Positions 45,294-55,723 are shown, counted from the stretch's first letter. The stretch: 61,158 bases of DNA from Streptococcus suis (GCF_002960625.1 NZ_POJH01000033.1:1-61158), one strand, 5' to 3'. The notes: generated by a model not told the origin, from the sequence alone. A program made the numbers and translations.

Positions 45294-47353
45294 TAGACTA
45301 ACTCTTCTTTCAAAAAATCATTAATTCTATTTGCTGTAGTGCAATGATTCATTACAAACTCAAAAGCATTTTCTGCTATTTGTTCTCTCAAGTCTGGTTC
45401 AAGAATCAATCTCTCCAATTTACTTTCCCATTCGTTATCATCTGCTAGAACTCCAGTCACTCTATCTTGAATCATCTCTTCAAATGCTCCAAGATTACTT
45501 GCGACTGTCACAACTTTAACTGCTGCCGCTTCTATCCATTTAATTTCCGACTTTGCTTCATTAAAGGTTGTGGTTACAAGCGGCGCCAAGTTAATATCAA
45601 CTTGTGAAATTAAAATTGGAAGCTTTCTCCAATCAACATACTCATGACTCACAATCTGTTTTTTGAATTTTTGGAATGGTTTCGGAATGTCTAAATATCC
45701 TACTATATGTAATTCCACTTGCGGGTACTTTTGAAGTAGGTGCAGCAATGCTTGACTAATTAAATCAAAATTTTCGTTGTGTGTAATTGACCCTGAGAAA
45801 TATCCTATTTTAACTTTATTGTCGTTCGAATTTTTCTTAACTTGTAAACTACGCTCAACTAATTCTTTAGACATGACGTTGCGATTCAAGATAACCTTGT
45901 TTTTATATTGTTCAAGTTCGTCTTTCAATTTCGAAGTCGATGTGATAGCATAATCGCAGAGAGAAAGCATTTTTTTGTAAGCTAAGACACTTGTATCATA
46001 GCCTTTTTTCTCTCTCTTGCTCAAGCCTTGGGTAAATTCAAGTTCATCTGTAAATTTTGTATCAAAAACCAAATCATCAATATCAAAATAAACAGGTCTG
46101 TTCTTTATGTGTGCCGCTCTACATATTTCTTTCAGCATATCATTGAATGGAGCACGATAAATAATAATATGACTAGCAAACTGTGCATCCTGAAGTTGTA
46201 CAAGAGAATTATTTATCACTCGAACTGTATAACCAAGTTCTCGCAATTGCTCAGCCTTATTTAACACACGATAACGTGTACATTGTGGAATAATATTTTC
46301 GACACCATCAATAATCAAAATATAAGATTGATTTTCTCTAGTTTTAAAATCTTCTAATATAGAAGACACCACTTCAATCGGATAGTCTGTTTCCTTAGCA
46401 ATATACTCCATCAAATCCGGAATCTCAGATTCTCTTTCTAAACCATGCCAAAAATATTGTTCTCTGTCATAATTTCTAAAGGCCGAATACTTAACTAATG
46501 GACAACCTTGCTTTAATAATTTAAGCGGATGAATATACAATGCACTATCTTTCGTGTCTTTAATCAATGCATCATACTTAAAGCCTCGATCATAAAAATA
46601 TTTTGCAAATACAGTTTCATGTTTTCCAATTGCCTTATTACGAGAATCCGTATCAGAGAGCTTTTCCCAATATTCATAGAATCCTTCATACCTAAGCAAG
46701 CTATTTTCAATAACAACAAAATATGATTGTAAGTGCTTAGGAATTTTACCATAAGGGTTATAGCCAGTAAAGTCTAGCTGCTCCTCACCCATAGAAATTC
46801 CCCAAAAGTCTAGCTGATCGGAATTAAACTCAGAGAAAACCTCTTCCAAATCTCTAAAAGGACCAATATTCGTATCATTAACCAAGATGAGCTGATTATA
46901 CTGTTGTAACGCCTCTTTTCCAGTATGTATTATCCCATATCGGAAAGCCGCAACGTCATACCCCTCATTTTCTCTTTCCAAAACCTTACCATATTGTGCT
47001 AAACGATTTATATCAGCCTGTGGAAGTTTACCATTTACAACAATTAAAACATCTCGAGAAATTTTAGCCAATGCCTCTAAAAAAATTACTTTATAGTCCT
47101 GTAAAGACGATTGATGTTCATAAATTGTGTAAATCAAGTAACGATTTTTGATATCTGAATAATTATTTCTACGTTGTTTATCACGTTGCAAAGCTAGTAG
47201 AGTTCGCTTTATATATTTTGGAATTCTCCAGAAAAACTTTGCAATATTTTTTGTAAGCTCTAATATATAAAACAATAGCTTGTATTTACCTGATAAGATA
47301 AATAATCGCGTTGTGAAATTTCTAATCCACCTTTTCACAGTGTTACCAATCAC
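45293..47353 (-). CDS. Two-domain protein: RgpF-like rhamnosyl domain plus GT4
   Basis: A 686-residue protein. Residues about 65-345 match the rhamnan synthesis F domain (VIFLEALAKISRDVLIVVNG, YDVAAFRYGI, LVNDTNIGPFRDLEEVF). Residues about 350-686 are a GT4-type domain (CTRYRVLNKAEQLRELGYTV, VYFDIDDLVFD, VKIGYFSGSITHNENFDLIS, ELHIVGYLDIP). The fusion of two sugar transferases suggests two successive additions by one polypeptide. The DNA is AT-rich compared with rgpA-D, as is the whole segment 43-54 kb. A second, separate rgpF-type gene is at 51956-53680. Confidence 0.83.
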   Translation of the reverse strand: MIGNTVKRWIRNFTTRLFILSGKYKLLFYILELTKNIAKFFWRIPKYIKRTLLALQRDKQRRNNYSDIKNRYLIYTIYEHQSSLQDYKVIFLEALAKISRDVLIVVNGKLPQADINRLAQYGKVLERENEGYDVAAFRYGIIHTGKEALQQYNQLILVNDTNIGPFRDLEEVFSEFNSDQLDFWGISMGEEQLDFTGYNPYGKIPKHLQSYFVVIENSLLRYEGFYEYWEKLSDTDSRNKAIGKHETVFAKYFYDRGFKYDALIKDTKDSALYIHPLKLLKQGCPLVKYSAFRNYDREQYFWHGLERESEIPDLMEYIAKETDYPIEVVSSILEDFKTRENQSYILIIDGVENIIPQCTRYRVLNKAEQLRELGYTVRVINNSLVQLQDAQFASHIIIYRAPFNDMLKEICRAAHIKNRPVYFDIDDLVFDTKFTDELEFTQGLSKREKKGYDTSVLAYKKMLSLCDYAITSTSKLKDELEQYKNKVILNRNVMSKELVERSLQVKKNSNDNKVKIGYFSGSITHNENFDLISQALLHLLQKYPQVELHIVGYLDIPKPFQKFKKQIVSHEYVDWRKLPILISQVDINLAPLVTTTFNEAKSEIKWIEAAAVKVVTVASNLGAFEEMIQDRVTGVLADDNEWESKLERLILEPDLREQIAENAFEFVMNHCTTANRINDFLKEELV

Positions 47354-47362
47354 TTTCTATTA

Positions 47363-48343
47363 TTATCTACTTTTATAAATTTTCAAAAGTTTGTTTTGAA
47401 TAAATGTTGATACATATATCCCCAGAACTCTGGTCATTAAACCTGAGATTCTAAACGAAACAAGTTCTACCTTCTGTGAATATTTTAGCAAATATCTAAA
47501 TTTTTTCACAAACATTTTTATATCAGAATTATTCAGATATGGAAATACAAATGGCAAGATGGAAATATAAGAATTTGATAAATAAATCAAAAGTGCTTCT
47601 TGTTTCTCATTCGATAGTTGTTTAAAATTCTTTAAATTTTTTTCAATTCCTCTAAAGGCATGTTCTATATGCCGAAGCGTGATAGTGTTTGTAATACTTC
47701 CGGTTCGATTCTGTCGATACATGCATTGTGTATTGTCCATTACTATAAAATTATTCAGTTCCTTAAGTAAATTTGCACACCAAATGCCATCTTCATATAG
47801 ATACCCACTCAAGAAATTAAGATTTGAAGAAAATTTATCTCTTCTAACACATTTATTCCAAGCAGGAGTGATTAGTGCACCTGTTTCGACAAGTAATCTT
47901 GTATCTGTAATAACCTGATGAAGCGGTAATTTTTTAGAAAAAGTTCGAACTACTACATCATCCTTGCCGTAAAAGTAGGAAAACGGATAGATAACTGTAT
48001 CAATAACTTCATCATGTGAAATTATTTCTCTATTAACTTCATCTAAAAAGCATATATCGGTCCAAAAGTCATCTCCATCCAGAAATAAAATATAGTCACC
48101 ACTAGCATTCTTTATCCCTGTATTTCTGGCTGCAGATAATCCCCCATTAGATTGATGGAATACCCTTATCCTATCATCTCTACCTGCTAATTTATCACAT
48201 AGACTGGAGGTTTTTCCATCTGTAGAACCATCATCAATCAACAAAATTTCAAATTCTTCGTGTGTCTGATTCAATACACTATAAACGCATTCTTCCAGAT
48301 AATCAGCGACGTTATACGCTGGGATAATAACCGAAAACTTCAC
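47363..48343 (-). CDS. Glycosyltransferase family 2
   Basis: A 326-residue GT-A enzyme: MKFSVIIPAYNVADYLEECV, ILLIDDGSTDGKTS, GGLSAARNTGIKNASGDYIL and FLDGDDFW. The rest is helical, typical of capsule and wall polysaccharide GT2 enzymes. 9 bp from the downstream gene and 2 bp from the upstream one. Confidence 0.87.
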   Translation of the reverse strand: MKFSVIIPAYNVADYLEECVYSVLNQTHEEFEILLIDDGSTDGKTSSLCDKLAGRDDRIRVFHQSNGGLSAARNTGIKNASGDYILFLDGDDFWTDICFLDEVNREIISHDEVIDTVIYPFSYFYGKDDVVVRTFSKKLPLHQVITDTRLLVETGALITPAWNKCVRRDKFSSNLNFLSGYLYEDGIWCANLLKELNNFIVMDNTQCMYRQNRTGSITNTITLRHIEHAFRGIEKNLKNFKQLSNEKQEALLIYLSNSYISILPFVFPYLNNSDIKMFVKKFRYLLKYSQKVELVSFRISGLMTRVLGIYVSTFIQNKLLKIYKSR

Positions 48344-48345
48344 TC

Positions 48346-49335
48346 CTACACTCCTTTTTGCAATCTAGTCTTTCTATATTTCATAAATATAGGAATTAAG
48401 ACTGTAATAATTTGATAGCGTAACATAGGAAAAGGCTTCATAACAATATTGAAAAGATTAAAGCAGAAAAAGTAAAGCTGCCAACCACTCTCAAACTGAG
48501 TACCTCTCCATGGCGTCTGATTTAATGCAGAAACATAGTTCTCTCTAAATCGATGTTTATTCCCGATTCTCCATGGGCGTTCTTCGCCTAAAAAATGAAC
48601 AATACGTGGTTGCTTACGGATTTTTACAAATTCTTCTTTTGAAATAAAAGTTGAAGGCCTACTTAATTTTGCCAACGTACGATATGAATAAACATCAAAA
48701 ATATTAAAATAATTATAAGTGATTGAGAGTGTTTTTATCTCTTCTTTCAATGCTCCATTCAGTGCATCTTGATCTGGCGCAAAAAGTCGTCCATCATTTA
48801 CACGATAATAATGAAATATTTTTTTACCAATTTCTCTCATTCGCCACTGTTGCAAGTCAATTAGCAATACACCTGAATTATGATACATATTCATACCTAA
48901 ATCCAGTTTTTCCCTTCTCTCAGTTGATGCTGTCGGTTCTGGACACATTCCGAGGACTTTCCCCTCCAAATTTGTTTCCCATAGCTCCCGAATATTTTCT
49001 AAAACTAAAGTATCTCCATCTAGATAGATGATCCTATCAACTTCTTTGGGCAGTAATTTATCTACAAGTAATCTTGCAAGTACAACCGGAGCCCAACCAT
49101 TTGTGTCAACTTCAAAATCAAAATATGATTCTAAGTTTTCCAATTCAACGATTGTCAATTTATTTCCTCCATCGGTAACAAATTGATGAAGGTTTTCTTT
49201 ATTCTGTTGACTTATACCATCTGAGAAAAGATAAAAATGGCACATATCGCCGTCGTTTAATGTTCGCATGATTGAGCCTATACAAGCTGCTACTTGCGGG
49301 ACAAAAGCATCATTCAATGTAAATAGTATATTCAC
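48346..49335 (-). CDS. Glycosyltransferase family 8
   Basis: About 329 residues from GTG 49335 (VNILFTLNDAFVPQVAACIG) with AAGAGGG just upstream; a GTG five codons earlier is also possible. GT8 motifs: RIIYLDGDTLVLENIRELW (DXD), MYHNSGVLLIDLQQWR, FAPDQDALN and HFLGEERPW. Retaining galactosyl- or glucosyltransferase by family. Target is probably the side chain of the polysaccharide. Confidence 0.87.
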   Translation of the reverse strand: MNILFTLNDAFVPQVAACIGSIMRTLNDGDMCHFYLFSDGISQQNKENLHQFVTDGGNKLTIVELENLESYFDFEVDTNGWAPVVLARLLVDKLLPKEVDRIIYLDGDTLVLENIRELWETNLEGKVLGMCPEPTASTERREKLDLGMNMYHNSGVLLIDLQQWRMREIGKKIFHYYRVNDGRLFAPDQDALNGALKEEIKTLSITYNYFNIFDVYSYRTLAKLSRPSTFISKEEFVKIRKQPRIVHFLGEERPWRIGNKHRFRENYVSALNQTPWRGTQFESGWQLYFFCFNLFNIVMKPFPMLRYQIITVLIPIFMKYRKTRLQKGV

Positions 49336-49359
49336 GTTTCCCTCTTCCACTATCTTAAA

Positions 49360-50667
49360 TTACAACCAATAATAATCCACTATCAAAAATAGATACATGA
49401 TAAAGTTAATGACTACTGTGCCAGTGATCAACCGCATCAAATACTTCTGTTTTACCGATACACTTACCTGCTCTTTTAACATTAAACATGCCGGAAATAG
49501 ATAGACTAAAAATGGAGTAAAGTATCTTCCTTGTGCCCCTTGAGAAATTATCGCATTTGGTCCAATAGCTGTAGGTGTCCATGCAAAGTACATCCCCGCC
49601 ACAATGACAACCACTTGAATAGGGAGTACAAATAGCGAAGCAAACCCTACTGTTTTACTTATCTTTAAATTTCCATCATTAAACAACAACAGCGTGAAAA
49701 TAAAAATATCTATAAAAATTAACCAGAGAGGTAATGGGGTGACAAACCAGCCAAAATAACCAAAAATACCAACTGTTAAAATCCCGTTAAGGTGATCATT
49801 TCTATTATTGATTACTAAACTATTTCTCATCACTTCCATAAAATGTACTACACCACCATTATCTCGTAGGAATAGATAGGTAGCAATTAAAACTAGTCCA
49901 AACCCTAAAATAAGAATTGGTAATCTTCTCTTTTGAATCCATTTTAAAATCGAATTAAACTTAGATAAGATGCCTTCAAATTCAAAATCAACAAAAAACA
50001 ATAGTGCCAAAAGTAAAATATTATTTGCTTTTGTTAGATATAGTAGCAAGGATAGAAATATTAAGTTAATAAATTTCCTGGTGGTCAGTACCTTATCTAC
50101 CAATAAGTTAACATAAAAAACAAAAAATGCAACAACAGCCAGATAGTTCACCACATCATAAGACAGTGAGCCAGCCTGCTGAATCATCATAGGTAAAAGT
50201 GAGACAAAAAACAGGGTCATCTTCCCATACTTTATTTTTTTTATCAAATAGTAGATACCTATAATATAGACTATTGTATTAAAAAGGCGCCCTATAGTGA
50301 CCATCATACCATATGACGGATAAATCAATTTACCTACAACTAGACCAATTAGCTGAGGTGTACTCATTAACGATTTCAGAGAAAAATCGATAGATAATTT
50401 GTCCTTTGAAAAATCACGAATTTTGGTAAAAAGGCTTGAATATTCTGTAGAATCAACTGCATAAATCTCCGGTTCTGAATACGCAAAATCTGCTGTCCGT
50501 AATTCATTCATTGCCTCTGTATCTCTACTTGTCGGAGAATCAAATAATATATTCCACGACATAAAAGCATGTGTTGCTTCATCAGGAACCTTTGTCACAG
50601 GCATAACAAATATTGAAATTAACAAAAAGGGGATTGCTAACCTTAAAAATAATTTTTCTATCTTCAT
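49360..50667 (-). CDS. DUF2142-like polytopic membrane protein (possible GT-C)
   Basis: About 435 residues from ATG 50667, overlapping the flippase stop by 4 bp (ATGA). An early PDEATHAFMSWNILF motif and about ten membrane segments (for example IILIFLSLLLYLTKANNILL-type stretches) match DUF2142 proteins. These have a GT-C-like plan and may transfer sugars from polyprenyl phosphate on the outer face. In the rhamnan context it could use the product of the GacI-like enzyme, as GacL does in group A streptococcus. Confidence 0.7.
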   Translation of the reverse strand: MKIEKLFLRLAIPFLLISIFVMPVTKVPDEATHAFMSWNILFDSPTSRDTEAMNELRTADFAYSEPEIYAVDSTEYSSLFTKIRDFSKDKLSIDFSLKSLMSTPQLIGLVVGKLIYPSYGMMVTIGRLFNTIVYIIGIYYLIKKIKYGKMTLFFVSLLPMMIQQAGSLSYDVVNYLAVVAFFVFYVNLLVDKVLTTRKFINLIFLSLLLYLTKANNILLLALLFFVDFEFEGILSKFNSILKWIQKRRLPILILGFGLVLIATYLFLRDNGGVVHFMEVMRNSLVINNRNDHLNGILTVGIFGYFGWFVTPLPLWLIFIDIFIFTLLLFNDGNLKISKTVGFASLFVLPIQVVVIVAGMYFAWTPTAIGPNAIISQGAQGRYFTPFLVYLFPACLMLKEQVSVSVKQKYLMRLITGTVVINFIMYLFLIVDYYWL

Positions 50668-51923
50668 TCTTGTACTTCCCAATTCAAATGTTTTTGCAAT
50701 TTTAGATATATTACTAAAGAAATTAAAAACCAAGTCCACATCGAACTAACAAAAGCAACAGCTGCCCCCAATATTCCATAATATTCTACCAGTGGATTAG
50801 AAATCAATATGGATAATAAACAAGAAATTGCAAATGAAATTACGAGATACTTTTGCTTCCTCAAAACAGTAAGCATGTTATCACAAATGGTTGCAAAGGT
50901 ACTCGCAATTCCCCCAAGCATTGTTATAATAAAACTGAGCCAGTATTTATTAAGATTCGTTCCATAGAGAATATTTAATGCCGGAATCCCCAACACTATT
51001 CCCCCAACCAAAACTAACACAGCCAACCCGACAACCATTTTAACGATACGCTTCTGATATTGTTTAAACTGATTATAGTCCCCAGCTCTTCTATAGATTG
51101 CCAACTGAGTTATCATGGGTCTAAACAAAATCAATAAAATATTCATTGAAAAAACAGGCATGAATAAAATATTAAAATCTCTTTGAACACCTGTTCCTAT
51201 AACACCTCTCTCAAAAAAAGTATTCAAAGCATATTTAGGTTGATTATAGATAGTAACAAGTAAAAATGCATTAATAAATAACGGCAAGCATTCTGACAAT
51301 ATATTTTTAATGGCTTTCAAATTAATTTCTTCTTTGATAACCCTCGTAAATTGAAACAAATTCGGAACATCAAAAAAGAAAACAAATAAATATGAGCTAA
51401 TTACTAGATAGATTAATGAGAGTAGCAGGTTATTGGTTATAAACAAACCAAGTCCAAATGTCAAAATCACAATAGAGTTTCTCAAAAAAAGTGATTTACC
51501 TGCAATATCTAGCCGAGTATTTTGTTGAAACAATCCTTGAAAAACATCCGACAGAGCATCACTTCCGCGATACAAACATATTAGGAAAATACAAGCAGAT
51601 TTTTGAAATTCATATTTAGACAGAAAAATATAGCTTAAGGCAAGTAATAGCATAATAGTGATTGTTATAAGCCTTGTTGCAAGATACTGGCTAAACGAAA
51701 ACTTTTTCGAAACATCAGTCGCTTGATAATCTCTTACCTGAAAACCAGCAATGATTACAAAAAGATTTGCTACTGCATAAGCAAAACTAAAAATATCAGC
51801 CTCTAATTCCGTCAACAAACGTGTTACTAGTAACAATAAAAATATTGATATTGCTGCTGAAGAAATACTCCCTAATAAATTCCAAATAAATATTGTTTTT
51901 GGTGATACTATTTTGCTCTTCAC
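50664..51923 (-). CDS. Oligosaccharide flippase (Wzx/PST family)
   Basis: A 419-residue protein with about twelve membrane segments, beginning FIWNLLGSISSAAISIFLLL and LLTELEADIFSFAYAVANLF, typical of the polysaccharide transporter (MOP) family. The cluster also has an ABC exporter (rgpC-rgpD), so two export systems are present. The flippase may move a separate lipid-linked side-chain unit. Confidence 0.82.
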   Translation of the reverse strand: MKSKIVSPKTIFIWNLLGSISSAAISIFLLLLVTRLLTELEADIFSFAYAVANLFVIIAGFQVRDYQATDVSKKFSFSQYLATRLITITIMLLLALSYIFLSKYEFQKSACIFLICLYRGSDALSDVFQGLFQQNTRLDIAGKSLFLRNSIVILTFGLGLFITNNLLLSLIYLVISSYLFVFFFDVPNLFQFTRVIKEEINLKAIKNILSECLPLFINAFLLVTIYNQPKYALNTFFERGVIGTGVQRDFNILFMPVFSMNILLILFRPMITQLAIYRRAGDYNQFKQYQKRIVKMVVGLAVLVLVGGIVLGIPALNILYGTNLNKYWLSFIITMLGGIASTFATICDNMLTVLRKQKYLVISFAISCLLSILISNPLVEYYGILGAAVAFVSSMWTWFLISLVIYLKLQKHLNWEVQE

Positions 51924-51955
51924 ACTATCTTCCCCTTGTTTGTCATCCGTTATCC

Positions 51956-53680
51956 CTAATTTTTTAATAGAGATTTCTTTATCATCTTAAACACACTTAC
52001 AATCCCAACAGATATTATCTTTAGTGTCCTTCTCAGTCCAATTTGTAAAAATTCCTTTTCTTCAATAATTAAACGCAATTCTCTTTCACTAGAAAAACTA
52101 ATCTTTTCCAAGATTGGACTCACATTTTCAGTATTCTCGACCACTGCATAATCGTTTGATAAATCCCACGCGCTATAAATAAATAATATTGGAACTAGCA
52201 ATAATCTATCTTCTTTTGAAAAATCAATGTTTCTAAATTTGTCCTCAATCTTTTTATAGTGTTCTATTTTTATCCAATACCAACTTACTTCTTCTCCAAT
52301 TATATAAGGCAGTTTATAAAAATCAACTTTCTTAGTTCTCACAAGTGATTCATAGAGTATGTTCAATTGACGAATAAGTTCTGGATTGCCCTCTCGAAGA
52401 CTTTGTTTATCATATCTTTGATTGGTTGTTAAGTCTGGAATAACTACAGCCAAATTAGATTGTGATTCAAAATTAGAAATCACCGCATCAAATGATGTAA
52501 AAAACATTTTCCTCAACTGATGCCTGTCAATAATATCCTCTACAGAATATTTTGTTTCCTTTGTTTGTTTGACAGTTATATGAGCAAGATATTTGGCATC
52601 TCCCATATAGTTGTTTACTATTTCAAAAAAAGTCAATTCATCTGTTTGTTTTACAATTTGTGCTCTCAATTGGTAGGTGAATAAATATCTCTCAACTATA
52701 CTACACTTATTTGAAAAGTCAGCATCTGGCAATGTTATTAGTAACTGGCACCTATCGGCTATTTTGCATAACTCTTCAATGTATTCTTCAAAAATAGAGA
52801 CTGATTCTATGTGAATATGAAGAAGCACCGATGTCGAATAACGAGCGATTTCTGTTGTTTGCGAAACCCGTATTGGAGGAATAAAACTCGTACCCGGAAT
52901 AATTATCTGCCTCAAATGCCTCTCGATTAATTCAACTGGATATTTCGTTTTCATCCTAATAAGATGTAATAAAGAGTATATTCTGTCTGGATATTCGGTA
53001 AAACTCTTTATTTTTATGAACGGAACATTATTTTTAAGTATAACTTCTGGATATTCTAGTGTAACGTTGCTATTTTCAAGGGTTTTACAATAAATGGACG
53101 TATCTAATACACACTTATAGCTATAGCCTTCTGATAAAAGTATTTTCGTCAATTGTGTCTCATATAATTTTATAACATCTTGAATATCTGTTAACTCACT
53201 TACCAATGACCAAAAACCAACAAATGCTTGACTCTGCAAGATTCGTTTTTTAAATACCATAAAATATGACTGTAAATGTTCCGGGACAACTACACTATCT
53301 ATTTTTGTCTCTAAGTGATTGGTCATCCCCCAAAAATCTACATCAACATCACTGTCAAATTGACTATAATAATCCTCTAGGTCCCAGAGGGGGCCGAAAC
53401 ATGTATCATTCATCAGAGTTACCGAATCATATTGATAAAATGTTACTTGATTCAGCCCTTCTTTCCATGCCGCAAAATCATAACCAATATTATCTCTTTG
53501 GATAAAAAAATCAATCAGTCGTTCCGACTGTAAATATTGTACTATGTCTTTTGAAACATGGCTGTTAGAAACAAAAACTATGTCTGAATAAATACTTCGT
53601 ATCGACTTTAATTGATAATAAATATATTCACTGACAACATTATATTTATTATAGTGAACATATACCAACAAACGCGACAT
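51956..53680 (-). CDS. rgpF: Rhamnan synthesis protein RgpF/GacF
   Basis: A 574-residue protein from ATG 53680 with GGAGGCAG upstream; the longer frame overlaps rgpD. RgpF domain in about residues 1-270: LLVYVHYNKYNVVSEYIYYQ, RDNIGYDFAAWKEGL, LMNDTCFGPLWDLEDYYSQF and QSYFMVFKKRI. Length agrees with RgpF (about 580). RgpF adds rhamnose to the backbone together with RgpA and RgpB. The last 300 residues lack a motif I can assign. Confidence 0.85.
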   Translation of the reverse strand: MSRLLVYVHYNKYNVVSEYIYYQLKSIRSIYSDIVFVSNSHVSKDIVQYLQSERLIDFFIQRDNIGYDFAAWKEGLNQVTFYQYDSVTLMNDTCFGPLWDLEDYYSQFDSDVDVDFWGMTNHLETKIDSVVVPEHLQSYFMVFKKRILQSQAFVGFWSLVSELTDIQDVIKLYETQLTKILLSEGYSYKCVLDTSIYCKTLENSNVTLEYPEVILKNNVPFIKIKSFTEYPDRIYSLLHLIRMKTKYPVELIERHLRQIIIPGTSFIPPIRVSQTTEIARYSTSVLLHIHIESVSIFEEYIEELCKIADRCQLLITLPDADFSNKCSIVERYLFTYQLRAQIVKQTDELTFFEIVNNYMGDAKYLAHITVKQTKETKYSVEDIIDRHQLRKMFFTSFDAVISNFESQSNLAVVIPDLTTNQRYDKQSLREGNPELIRQLNILYESLVRTKKVDFYKLPYIIGEEVSWYWIKIEHYKKIEDKFRNIDFSKEDRLLLVPILFIYSAWDLSNDYAVVENTENVSPILEKISFSSERELRLIIEEKEFLQIGLRRTLKIISVGIVSVFKMIKKSLLKN

Positions 53681-53700
53681 TCTGCCTCCGTTATATTTTG

Positions 53701-54915
53701 TTAATCTAGCAGCTCCCATTGGCTATTTCTCTGAATAAACCCGGTTGCTGCGTCTTCCTCTGCAATATTATCAGTACTAAACTTCCTACTAATAAAAATA
53801 GCTGGTGTGTCAGATGTCTTGGCAAATAATAACGGCTGCTTATTACTATTTCGTACTGACACCGCCATTTTTAATTTTGCCTGATTAATTGAAGGTAGCT
53901 TACATTTCACTCGGAAAAACTTCTCGCCTTTGCCAAACGTTTTTAAATCCATAGAATTGTCGTTATATACATCAAAATGACGTTCTAAATCTAAAAATGT
54001 AAATGCAATATGTGTTTCAATATCTTCTAAAACCGTATATCTAAACTCGATTTCAATTGATTCATCTGGTTCAATTTGATTTTTTGAAACCAGGTTAATC
54101 TGCAAATCTTTTACAATATCACTCTGATGCAGAGGTTCTTCGTTTTCTGTAACTTCGCTTATTGAGGCAAGCACATTATCAAAACTGTATTGATTAGCTA
54201 CATCATCAGGTTCTCCTAATGCTTTGACGTATCCTTTCTCTATAAGAAGAGCTTTATTACAATACTTTTTCACAGCTCCCATATCATGGGTGACAAGAAT
54301 GGTCGTTTTTCCACTTTTTTTACGCTCTAGGAAGTAATCATTACATTTACGCTGAAAGGCCTCATCACCGACTGCTAGAACCTCATCAAGTATCAGAATA
54401 TCTCCTTGAGCTTTAATGGCAACTGAAAAGGCTAAACGTACCTGCATACCACTAGAATAATTTTTCAACTTTTGATTCATGAATTCACTTAATTCCGCAA
54501 ATTCAACAATATCATCATACATTGCATCAATTTCTTCTGCAGTAAATCCTAACATCGCACCGTTTAGGTATACATTTTCCTTACCAGTTAGTTCCGGATT
54601 AAAACCAACACCAAGTTCAATAAAAGAAACTAATTTACCATCCACAGCTACAGTCCCTCTTTCAGGAACATATATTTGAGATAAAATTTTTAACAGTGTC
54701 GACTTACCAGACCCATTGCGACCAACAATTCCAAAAAAGTCCCCTTTTTCAACTTCAAAACTGATATCCTGCAAAACATTATACTCTACGTAGCCTTTAA
54801 TCCCTTTAAATAAATTGACTAAAGTAGTTCTTAGACTCTGACTACTCTCCGTTGGAAGCTTAAAACTCTTGCTAACATGTTCTACTTTTACAGCAATATT
54901 ATTATTTTTTACCAT
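53701..54915 (-). CDS. rgpD: Polysaccharide ABC exporter, ATP-binding protein RgpD/GacE
   Basis: A 404-residue ATPase with Walker A GIVGRNGSGKSTLLKIL (about 63-79), NYSSGMQVRLAFSVAI signature, Walker B ILILDEVLAVGDEAF and switch HDMGAV. The extension of about 150 residues beyond the ATPase (after YSFDN) resembles the Wzt-type carbohydrate-recognition domain, which reads the polymer end. Start overlaps the rgpC stop by 1 bp. Confidence 0.92.
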   Translation of the reverse strand: MVKNNNIAVKVEHVSKSFKLPTESSQSLRTTLVNLFKGIKGYVEYNVLQDISFEVEKGDFFGIVGRNGSGKSTLLKILSQIYVPERGTVAVDGKLVSFIELGVGFNPELTGKENVYLNGAMLGFTAEEIDAMYDDIVEFAELSEFMNQKLKNYSSGMQVRLAFSVAIKAQGDILILDEVLAVGDEAFQRKCNDYFLERKKSGKTTILVTHDMGAVKKYCNKALLIEKGYVKALGEPDDVANQYSFDNVLASISEVTENEEPLHQSDIVKDLQINLVSKNQIEPDESIEIEFRYTVLEDIETHIAFTFLDLERHFDVYNDNSMDLKTFGKGEKFFRVKCKLPSINQAKLKMAVSVRNSNKQPLLFAKTSDTPAIFISRKFSTDNIAEEDAATGFIQRNSQWELLD

Positions 54916-55721
54916 TACAAAATCTCCGCAAACTTTTTGGCATTTTTTCTAAACACAGTTATACCCAATAGGTAAACAACGACTGGAAGAATATACGGAA
55001 TTGCCACAATAACAGGATTTTCTATCAATTCACTAACTGTAGTATTCCCAGAATAAACAATAAAATGTCTCAAGTCTTGAATAATTTGTGCAACAGGGTT
55101 CAGCATCATCAATTTAGCAAATGTTACTTGCCCACGCTGTAAAATGAATGTTAGTGAATAAATAATTGGTGTTGCATACAATCCAGCCTGTAAGAACACC
55201 TCCCAAATTGGACCAATATCTCTAAATCTTACAAATAAAGAGGATAAAATGAAAGCTATACCTGTTGCTAGCAATGCCAATTCAAAAAACAATGGGATTA
55301 TAATTAGAACGGACCAAGTAAAGGGAACCCCGTTAATAGCAGCAAATACAAACACAACCATTAAGTTAATGGCGTAATTAATTGCAGCTCCTGCAACTGA
55401 AGAAAAGACAATAATTTCTTTCGAAAAATTCAATTTACGCAACAAATCTCCACGAGAAACAATGGACATCATTCCCATGTTGGTTGCTTCAGTAAAAAAG
55501 TTCCAAGTAACCATACCAAGCAGTAAGCTTACTGCATAATGTGGAGTTCCATCATCAAAACGCAAAAAACGTACAAAGACTAAATACATAATTGTAAAAA
55601 GTAACATCGGTTTCAAAATCGACCAGAGATGCCCAATGATCGATCCTTGGTAGCGTAATTTAAAATCAGTTTTGACCATTTCTCTTAAGAGAATTTGGTT
55701 TTCTTTATTTAATAAATTCAT
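54915..55721 (-). CDS. rgpC: Polysaccharide ABC exporter, permease RgpC/GacD
   Basis: A 268-residue ABC-2 type permease with six membrane segments: LLREMVKTDFKLRYQGSIIG and HLWSILKPMLLFTIMYLVFV, later RFRDIGPIWEVFLQAGLYAT. It exports the lipid-linked rhamnan with RgpD. Confidence 0.92.
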   Translation of the reverse strand: MNLLNKENQILLREMVKTDFKLRYQGSIIGHLWSILKPMLLFTIMYLVFVRFLRFDDGTPHYAVSLLLGMVTWNFFTEATNMGMMSIVSRGDLLRKLNFSKEIIVFSSVAGAAINYAINLMVVFVFAAINGVPFTWSVLIIIPLFFELALLATGIAFILSSLFVRFRDIGPIWEVFLQAGLYATPIIYSLTFILQRGQVTFAKLMMLNPVAQIIQDLRHFIVYSGNTTVSELIENPVIVAIPYILPVVVYLLGITVFRKNAKKFAEIL

Positions 55722-55723
55722 AA

